The notes under the pieces: model-generated
Databases searched by the model: none
What the model was told of the DNA's origin: nothing
What the model saw: the letters and a program-made list of their open reading frames with translations, nothing else
From: Ignavibacteriota bacterium
Lineage (GTDB): Bacteria > Bacteroidota > Ignavibacteria > Ignavibacteriales > Ignavibacteriaceae
Reading direction: 5' to 3'
DNA length: 64,000 nt
Assembly (NCBI GenBank): GCA_013285425.1
Contig: CP053447.1
Coordinates: 250,954-314,953, forward strand
Shown here: one piece after another, positions 57,918-64,000 of the stretch
Layout: each line of letters starts with the position of its first letter
Numbering within the stretch: position 1 is the stretch's first letter
Position numbers and translations under genes: made by a program

Positions 57918-59192
57918 ATGAAAAGGACTTATTTAATAATCTTGCTAATAATCTCGGTTGTCCCAAGTTATCCTCAGAGTTCATTTTGGCCAGAGAATGA
58001 AACCGATAAGTCATGGGCTGATTACTTTTTAGGTATTAGTACTGATTCACTCGAGAAAATAATTTTGGAAGATCAACTTGACACCCCACCAAGTTACTAT
58101 AAATTTTCAGTATTGAATCTTTTTTATTATCATTTGGACACACATAGAGAATTCTTAATATACAACCTAAATTCTGAATTCGTTGAACCCTCAGTTTTAC
58201 ATGCAGATTATCAATATTCAAAAATTTTAATTGACAACTATATAAAGGGTCTATTGGGTGATCAATTAGCATTAATTGGTCTTGACTCATTGGCAAAGAT
58301 TAACTCAGATGAATATCGTCAAAAGGATGAGGCAATTTTTCTTCTAGCCCAAGCAGGTAGATTTGATTATTGGGACTATGTTAAAGATCAGTATATAAAT
58401 AAACAGAACTATGGAATGTGGAATACCTTTTATTTTTATAGTCAAGATCCACGATTTCGAAACGAAGTGTTAGAACGTTTGATACAAGAAGCAGAATCGA
58501 TTTCTTCAGAAGAAGTCTTGAAAGTACTTTCAAAAGCTAATATTGTAATGACTATAGATAAATCAATAGGAATTGAAATTTTAAAAAATCGATTTTACTC
58601 AACAACTGGTAATTTAAGATTAGAATATTTTAGAGATTTGAAAACTGTTGATAGAGATGGCACTTTAGAAAGAAGTATATATGGGATACTCAATGAGCCG
58701 ATAGACAGTATCAGAAAGGAATATTTACCGGACCCTAATCGTATCCACTCTTATTATTTCAGTGAATATTTGAAGCCTGAATTTATTAATTTTCTTTTAG
58801 AACAAGCTAATACTTTAGATCATAGTTCTGTTACTTACATGTTAGTTAGCAGATATCTTCACGAGTACACACCAGCAATACCAGATTCCATAACTACAAC
58901 TAATGATTTGTTAAATAACTTATATAATTATGTAGACAGTGTATTTAACTACACCTGGCTCGGCGATCTTAATTTCTCAAACGAACTTAAAAACATTTTA
59001 ACAACAGCAAAAACCAATTTACAAAACGGAGATTCGCTTGCTTGCAGAGTGCAGGTGCAGACTTTTCAGGATTTAGTTGATAATGTTTATAAAGACTCAC
59101 TAAACACAGATGCACGCTTTGTAACAATTGAGGGCTGGAAATTTCTCTACTGGAATGCACAATATATTTTAGACAGGTTACCAAAACCTTAA
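57918..59192 (+). CDS. exported helical-repeat protein of unknown function with FIMAH-like C-terminus
   Basis: A 424-residue protein with signal peptide (IISVVPSYPQ) and an AAAGGAA site upstream. The middle part is alpha-helical with HEAT-like pairs. The last ~75 residues (ILTTAKTNLQNGDSLACRVQ to WNAQYILDRLP) resemble the FIMAH-type helical module often found at the C-terminus of surface proteins. I do not recognise the N-terminal family. It ends about 110 bases before the 58-bp repeat and probably shares the promoter of the HExxH gene. Confidence 0.75.
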   Translation: MKRTYLIILLIISVVPSYPQSSFWPENETDKSWADYFLGISTDSLEKIILEDQLDTPPSYYKFSVLNLFYYHLDTHREFLIYNLNSEFVEPSVLHADYQYSKILIDNYIKGLLGDQLALIGLDSLAKINSDEYRQKDEAIFLLAQAGRFDYWDYVKDQYINKQNYGMWNTFYFYSQDPRFRNEVLERLIQEAESISSEEVLKVLSKANIVMTIDKSIGIEILKNRFYSTTGNLRLEYFRDLKTVDRDGTLERSIYGILNEPIDSIRKEYLPDPNRIHSYYFSEYLKPEFINFLLEQANTLDHSSVTYMLVSRYLHEYTPAIPDSITTTNDLLNNLYNYVDSVFNYTWLGDLNFSNELKNILTTAKTNLQNGDSLACRVQVQTFQDLVDNVYKDSLNTDARFVTIEGWKFLYWNAQYILDRLPKP

Positions 59193-59623
59193 GCATATTT
59201 ATTAAAATAGTAATTTCGATAAAGAGTGCTAAGCTTAAATCTGTTTTAAAAGTATTTCCAGCAAGAGTTTAATAGATGGGCAAAAAATTGATTAATCAGT
59301 TAACATCAGTTTAATCTGTTCAATCCGTGTTCCAATCAGCGAAAGCTGCAGGGGGTTACGGGATCAAGAAAAACAAACGCAGTGGTTCTCATTGGAACAA
59401 GATTTCTTCTTTACACAAAGCGTTTCATAGAAGATAACAATGCAGCAATACAGCAATGGAACAATTATTACTTAACAACCAGCAAATAAAATAATTAACA
59501 ACAGCTCTTGACAAAAGGGAAAAATAATTTTAGGTTATCAGCGGGAATAAAAACCTCCAAGCACTGCGGATAAAATTCCAAAGAAAAAAGAACAGTCAGC
59601 TTAAAACAGTGGAGTAAAACTTT
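59193..59623. other. intergenic region with dispersed repeat
   Basis: A 431-bp gap holding the 58-bp repeat at 59302-59359. The rest has only short frames interrupted by stops (for example TQWFSLEQDFFFTQSVS near 59380), perhaps gene debris. A GGAG site at 59611-59614 precedes the ATG at 59624. Confidence 0.5.
59302..59359 (+). repeat. 58-bp direct repeat, copy 1
   Basis: AACATCAGTTTAATCTGTTC to GGGGGTTAC. It matches 63717-63774 with one mismatch. It lies about 110 bases after the stop of the gene at 57918, while copy 2 lies about 60 bases after the stop at 63654, so the repeat marks module ends. TTAATCTGTTCAATCCGTG-type sequences are common dispersed repeats in this group. Confidence 0.88.
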
Positions 59624-61424
59624 ATGATAAAAAGTTTAGAAAAAAAATCACTTGACAAGCACACAAAAAACAATAGCTTTCGTTTCTCGTTTCTCGTTTC
59701 TCGTTTCTCGTTTCTCGTTTCTCGCAATTTCCGTCTTTCTTCTTTCGTTATCCGTTAATGCACAAATAAAAATAAAAGAAAGAGTGGAGATAGACCCGCA
59801 AAAGCAATTGAAAGGTGGAAATCCGGTATTTTCATTTCCTGACACACTTAATGATGACTCTGATCATAAATCAATTTCTGATAGCCCGCAATATCAACCT
59901 GAAAGCTTGCAATCCACATTTTCTTTACCAGAAGGCGGAAGAGTAACTGTTGAAATATTATATAGTGATGCAGCAGAAAATTCACAGATAAATCTTGAAC
60001 TACGGCAGCCAAATCAAGAAACACTTTTAGAATATGCGAATCATAACCCAGGTTTCACCTGGGTATCACCAGATTATTTTACAAATACAAATTTTGAAAT
60101 AGGTATTTATTGGTATTGGGAAAATGAAGGAACACTTTATCAAGGATTTGAGGCTGGTGCAGAGGTTTCATCACTTGGATTTGGTGAGTACTTTATTGGA
60201 TTTGAAGCCGCTGGTGATGATTGGGATTATAATGAACTTGTTGTAAGAGTTAAAATCGAAACTTACTTGCCTATTGTCTTTATCGATCCTTCAAATATTT
60301 CAACAGGAGAAACAGCAACGGTTTCTGTTAAAAAACAATTTTATGATGGAAGGATTGAAGACTTTGATGCAGGACAGTTGTTTGAGTTTGGAATGATGGA
60401 AGGATGCACGGCAGGTGTACTGATTAGTGGTACAGATACTTCAAATTATTTTAATGGTGTATCGCAGCCGGTAACTTTTTTAGCTGCTGATAGTTTAGAG
60501 AATGATGAAGAAACTGTAAAAATCGGAGTTGGAGTTGTTGAGCAAAACCCATTAGCAAAGATGCAAACCAAAACTAATACTTTGACTCAATCAAAAGATC
60601 AAAATATTAAATTGAGGGATAAAAATGATGATACGAAGATTGATGAAACAAAAATAAATTCTATTATTATCGGAAGTTGTTTTGGTGGTGATTTCGAATC
60701 AGATAAAAGAGGTGATGTTGATGTATCAATTAAAGGTGAACCATTTACAATTGCTTGGGATCAGATTACACATCATATAAATACAGCGCCTGAAATGCCT
60801 AAACTCTTAACAATCTGGTTAACACCAAAAAATTACGCAGGGGTCTACACAATTGATTGGGATTTAGAAGTAAAGTGGGTAAGCAAAGAGCAATCACCTG
60901 ATAAAACATTTAGTCATAAATTTCATAACAGAAAGATTAGTTCTGAACCGGATGGAACAGATTTACCGATACCAGAGAATGATAATACAATTATTGGTGG
61001 TGATGAGATAACACTGACAATAAATGAATTCTTTTATTATGACAACCTCAATCAATTAGTAAAACCAATTACGAAAAAAATAACTGGGATGAAAATACTT
61101 GGAAGCAATCCTGATAAAGAAGAAATTAAGGGATATGTTGCCAATCATTACTTCCCGGATAAAGATGGTTTGACAAAAGAAGATCAAATTTTACAAATGC
61201 AGATAATTATATTAAAAGAAAGCACATGGAATCAATTTTATTCTATCGGTAATAAAAAGGATTATCCCAATCTTCAGTTACACCCTTATGACTGGGGACT
61301 TACTCAGATGAGTGATCCTCAACCACCTTTTGAATGGATTTGGAATTGGAAAACCAATATTAATGCAGGCGTTCATCATCTTTATTCAGTTGGGTATATT
61401 GAAGCTGATATGGTATACGAGTAG
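59624..61424 (+). CDS. exported transglycosylase-like protein, currently out of frame with its best ATG
   Basis: The main frame opens at TTG 59652 (590 residues to the TAG at 61422). It has a signal peptide, then a DUF4114-like beta domain (FIGFEAAGDDWDYNELVV), and a C-terminal lytic-transglycosylase-like domain with the likely catalytic Glu523 in LKESTWNQ, then WGLTQMSDP and NINAGVHHL. The ATG at 59624 has a well-placed GGAG (9-base spacing) but is in another frame and reads only 44 codons. Losing one unit of the heptamer at 59682 would join it to the main frame. The frame also continues past the TAG for 81 codons. Confidence 0.75.
59682..59723 (+). repeat. heptanucleotide tandem repeat, six perfect copies
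   Basis: Unit GTTTCTC repeated six times without error inside the signal-peptide codons, giving the peptide repeat VSRFSFL-VSRFSFL. Seven is not a multiple of three, so each gain or loss shifts the reading frame, the classic layout of a slipped-strand contingency locus. Confidence 0.92.
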
Positions 61425-61670
61425 CAAAAGCGAAAAGGGGGTAATGGAGACATTAGATATTTTAGTCAAGATGAGTTATTAAAGCTTACCTCACAAAGAT
61501 ACAAAGGATGGTGGTATTATATTGAGTGGATTCCTGGTGATCCCAAATATGGTAAAAAAGGTTATTGGAGAGAAAATAGTGTTAAAGATTGGAAGAAATT
61601 TCGTAATGATTTTTGGAATAAATATGAAAAAATAAAAGCCGGAAATCCTGACCCTTCTTGGGGTTGGTAA
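61425..61670 (+). pseudogene. in-frame continuation of the transglycosylase-like gene after a TAG
   Basis: Directly after TAG 61422-61424 the same frame runs 81 codons to TAA 61668-61670. The product is rich in Trp and Tyr and protein-like (YKGWWYYIEWIPGDPKYG, DWKKFRNDFWNKY, ending PSWGW), not random. A single change such as TGG to TAG would explain it, since MVYE is followed by QKRK. Either the stop is a recent nonsense mutation, or it is read through, or it is a sequencing error. Confidence 0.65.
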
Positions 61671-61689
61671 AATTATAAGAGGAAATTTT

Positions 61690-63654
61690 ATGAAGAATAA
61701 TATAATATTTTTTGTTCTTTTTGGCTTGTTAATAAATACTACGATATACTCACAACCATACTATTATAAATCTATAAATAGACAGGCTAACGATGAATAC
61801 GGAGAGTACACTCTCGGTAATATCGTCAGAATTAACTTGAACAATCCAGCAAATGTAGATACTATATTAATGAATATTGAAGGTATGAGTGCAGTGCTAG
61901 GAGATGAAACTGGAAATTGGATTGTATATGAAAGCTATCATTTTTTAATATTAAAAAATCTTAATAGCACAATTGAACAAGATACAATTTCATTTAATGA
62001 TCAGGGGGTTATGAGATTTAATTACCTCCAATCATTGAACAAACTTTTTGTTTATCTTTTTGGCGGAAATACATTTGAAACAATGATAACTTTTAATCCT
62101 AATGATCTATCTACTCAAGAAGTGATTCATAAGAAAATTTATGATAGAGCACGTGATTTCATCTTATCTAAAGATGGTAGTTATTTATATCTTAACACTT
62201 CAGATAGTCTTAGCAAAGTCGGACAAATTTGGAAATACTCACTTTCTGCTCATCAGATAACAAATAAAAAGAATATAAATGATATAGTGTTACCTGGCTC
62301 TGAAAAATCATATCTATATTTTAAGCGCAACGGATTGGCAGTAGTCGAATCCTACTATAGTATAAATGATCCATTTGACTATTTTAGAATTTATTTTCTT
62401 GATACTGACACACTCTCAATTCCTATTAAAGCTAGAGGCCCAGCTGAAGCACACATAGCTAGTGATGGAAAATATTTGTTATTATTTGCCACACTGCTTA
62501 CACCTGATAGTCTGAACCTAAATCCTACAGGCAAAATCGATATTTACGATATGACATCTGGAGAAATGAAGAAAACAATTCAACTGCCATCAGGTGGTGA
62601 GGTAATGTGTTTTGAAAATTACCCAAACAATGTTTACTACGTAAAAGATATTGAGTTACCAACTCGGCAAGTATGGAACTTAGATATGGATTCTATTTTT
62701 AATGTTCTAGAACTAACAAACTTAAATCCAAATTCAGTTAATATAAATTCAAACTCGTTTACTTTAACCGTTAATGGAAAAGGATTTGATACGGTTTCAA
62801 CAGTTTATTTTAACGGACAACCAAGGGCAACAACATTTGTATCCGATAGTGTGATAACTGCTGAGATATTATCTTCAGATGTAACAGCAGTTGGTTCTTT
62901 TCCAGTTTGGGTAACAGATAGATATTCAATTTCAGATACTTTGCAGTTTAGTGTAATGCAAGCTAGTAACCCAAACCTTGTTGTTAGTTTAAAAAACAGT
63001 TTAGGTAATCAAATACCGGCAAGTAATGTAATGTATTATGAGTCCGCCGCAGGCAAATGGAAAGATGCAGTAAACAATGGAGATGGAACATTTACAGTAA
63101 TAACAACAAGACCAACAGTTAGCATAAGAATGTTTTACGAGTATGCAAATCAGACAGTTCATAATGTGCCTGCACAAAATAATACTTACACATTTACAAC
63201 AGTAAACGCAGCAGTTGAGTTAAGAAACAGTTCTGGTAATTTAATAGATCAAGGAACAGTTCAATATTACGCAGGAGCGTGGAGAAGTTTTGGCACAACT
63301 GTAAACGGAGTTGCAAACAAAGAGCTACTTCCAATCAATTACAGCTTCAGAATGATTTATGAATATGTTCCGCTTGACAAACAGCAGGATATAAGCACAA
63401 ACAGCACTGTAACTTTCTCAACAGTATTGTGCACAGTAAAAGTAACAAAAGCAAATGGACAGCCATTATCAGGTGCAAGCACAAAATATTATTCAGGTGC
63501 TTGGAGAGATATTGGTTTGACAAATGCAAACGGAGAAGCAACAAAAGAGCTGCTTCCAAAGAGCTTAAATTTCAGAGCAGCATCAGGAAATGCAAGTAAG
63601 GATAAACAGCAGGATATCGGAGTAAATAATTTAGTGGAGATTCAATTACCGTAA
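61690..63654 (+). CDS. exported protein with beta-propeller-like, IPT/TIG and three C-terminal repeat domains
   Basis: A 654-residue protein with signal peptide ending TTIYSQ. Residues 20-330 are beta-rich and propeller-like (SKDGSYLYLN, SDGKYLLLFA). An IPT/TIG domain follows (LTNLNPNSVNI to FPVWVTD), then three tandem ~75-residue modules with YYAGAWRSFG / YYSGAWRDIG, KELLP and KQQDI motifs. There is no T9SS sorting domain at the end. An AGAGGAAA site precedes the ATG. Probably a surface-exposed or secreted adhesion-type protein; function unknown. Confidence 0.82.
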   Translation: MKNNIIFFVLFGLLINTTIYSQPYYYKSINRQANDEYGEYTLGNIVRINLNNPANVDTILMNIEGMSAVLGDETGNWIVYESYHFLILKNLNSTIEQDTISFNDQGVMRFNYLQSLNKLFVYLFGGNTFETMITFNPNDLSTQEVIHKKIYDRARDFILSKDGSYLYLNTSDSLSKVGQIWKYSLSAHQITNKKNINDIVLPGSEKSYLYFKRNGLAVVESYYSINDPFDYFRIYFLDTDTLSIPIKARGPAEAHIASDGKYLLLFATLLTPDSLNLNPTGKIDIYDMTSGEMKKTIQLPSGGEVMCFENYPNNVYYVKDIELPTRQVWNLDMDSIFNVLELTNLNPNSVNINSNSFTLTVNGKGFDTVSTVYFNGQPRATTFVSDSVITAEILSSDVTAVGSFPVWVTDRYSISDTLQFSVMQASNPNLVVSLKNSLGNQIPASNVMYYESAAGKWKDAVNNGDGTFTVITTRPTVSIRMFYEYANQTVHNVPAQNNTYTFTTVNAAVELRNSSGNLIDQGTVQYYAGAWRSFGTTVNGVANKELLPINYSFRMIYEYVPLDKQQDISTNSTVTFSTVLCTVKVTKANGQPLSGASTKYYSGAWRDIGLTNANGEATKELLPKSLNFRAASGNASKDKQQDIGVNNLVEIQLP

Positions 63655-63716
63655 TAATTAGTAATTAATAATTAAGAATTGAAGCACATTGATTACACTT
63701 AACTGCACAGATAGAA

Positions 63717-63774
63717 AACATCAGTTTAATCTGTTCAATCCGTGTTCCAGTCAGCGAAAGCTGCAGGGGGTTAC
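63717..63774 (+). repeat. 58-bp direct repeat, copy 2
   Basis: Matches 59302-59359 with a single A/G difference. It lies six bases before the start of array repeat copy 2, so the two repeats together mark a module boundary. Confidence 0.88.
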
Positions 63775-63780
63775 AGCATT

Positions 63781-64000
63781 ACAAGATATCGGTAAATAAG
63801 AGTATAATTATCAGGTAAATATTTTCAAATAATAATTATCCGTTATTCAGATTCTCAGGAATCAATGTTTTTGTTTTGCACAAAAGTTGAGAAAGACTGA
63901 ATATGAGAATAGCCGGTAAAATAAACTATCCGATACAACAGCAAAAACCACTTAAAGAAAACACAGCAGCTTATTGTTTTATTGGAGAGATTGATTTACA
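63781..64000 (+). repeat. array repeat copy 2 (cut by window end)
   Basis: Near-identical to 56729-56948. It carries the same promoter region, the same TTTTGCACAAAA palindrome and the same start of gene. It runs to the last base of the window, so its full extent is not seen. Confidence 0.92.
63903..64000 (+). CDS. partial paralogue of the 56851 gene (N-terminus only)
   Basis: The ATG at 63903 opens MRIAGKINYPIQQQKP and runs to the window end, with the same residues as the 56851 product over its first 32 codons. The nucleotide differences in the coding part are mostly silent. The rest of this gene, including whether it has HEYQH, lies outside the window. Confidence 0.88.
   Translation, partial: MRIAGKINYPIQQQKPLKENTAAYCFIGEIDL

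Noticed and set aside
59682..59723. CRISPR-like array
   Set aside because: Seven-base perfect tandem units without spacers; it is a simple tandem repeat.
61425..61670. Separate small gene after the TAG
   Set aside because: No start codon with a ribosome site in this frame; the same-frame continuation is the better explanation.

Overview
The window is an AT-rich stretch of a bacterial chromosome, most likely from the Ignavibacteria branch of the Bacteroidota/Chlorobi group. The main evidence is the protease at 37722-39710. It ends in a type IX secretion sorting domain with the YKLFQNYPNPFNP signature that is typical of Ignavibacteriales. Supporting signs are many exported lipoproteins, weak or absent Shine-Dalgarno sites beside some strong ones, and a split methylmalonyl-CoA mutase. 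No rRNA, tRNA, CRISPR array or intact insertion sequence was seen.

Layout. Positions 2-8315 (+) look like an uptake and acyl-activation operon: a KASIII-like enzyme (cut by the window edge), a sodium:solute symporter, an acyl-CoA ligase, a duplicated-domain lipoprotein, an outer-membrane barrel and two paralogous alpha/beta hydrolases, one lipid-anchored and one cytoplasmic. Positions 8320-10617 (-) carry a cytidylate-kinase-like protein and a class V aminotransferase. Positions 10734-13668 (+) pair a serine beta-lactamase-like hydrolase with a NagZ-type GH3 enzyme, probably for cell-wall turnover. Next come rluE, a DUF4126 membrane protein and cydAB, in which cydA is broken by a one-base frameshift. 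Positions 17507-24092 (-) hold methylmalonyl-CoA mutase (both subunits) and its chaperone meaB, separated by a decayed AbiE toxin-antitoxin pair. Positions 24230-32629 (-) hold a small protein, a C69 dipeptidase and a 2062-residue alpha-2-macroglobulin-like protein that contains a TonB-plug-like segment.

Positions 33042-51082 are mostly housekeeping: an SDR, a serine hydrolase, metG, a T9SS-exported subtilase, a three-gene SurA/parvulin periplasmic folding operon, a MoxR ATPase, an AI-2E family permease, an Nfu scaffold, a TlpA-like thioredoxin, the Mrp/ApbC Fe-S carrier and ppk1. Positions 51352-56540 form a potassium locus: a K+/H+ antiporter, two small genes (one frameshifted, one a 44-residue membrane microprotein), trkH and trkA.

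Positions 56729-64000 are the accessory region and the most unusual part. A repeat of at least 220 bp covers a promoter region plus the first 32-33 codons of a gene. It occurs at 56729 and again at 63781 with about 97% identity. Between the copies lie a cysteine-rich HExxH protein, exported proteins of unknown function, a transglycosylase-like protein and two copies of a 58-bp repeat. The transglycosylase-like gene has a 7-bp x 6 tandem repeat in its signal-peptide codons that currently puts the best ATG out of frame, so it is a candidate phase-variable gene. It also has an in-frame TAG followed by 81 more coding-like codons. This looks like a recombining, modular array of secreted proteins.
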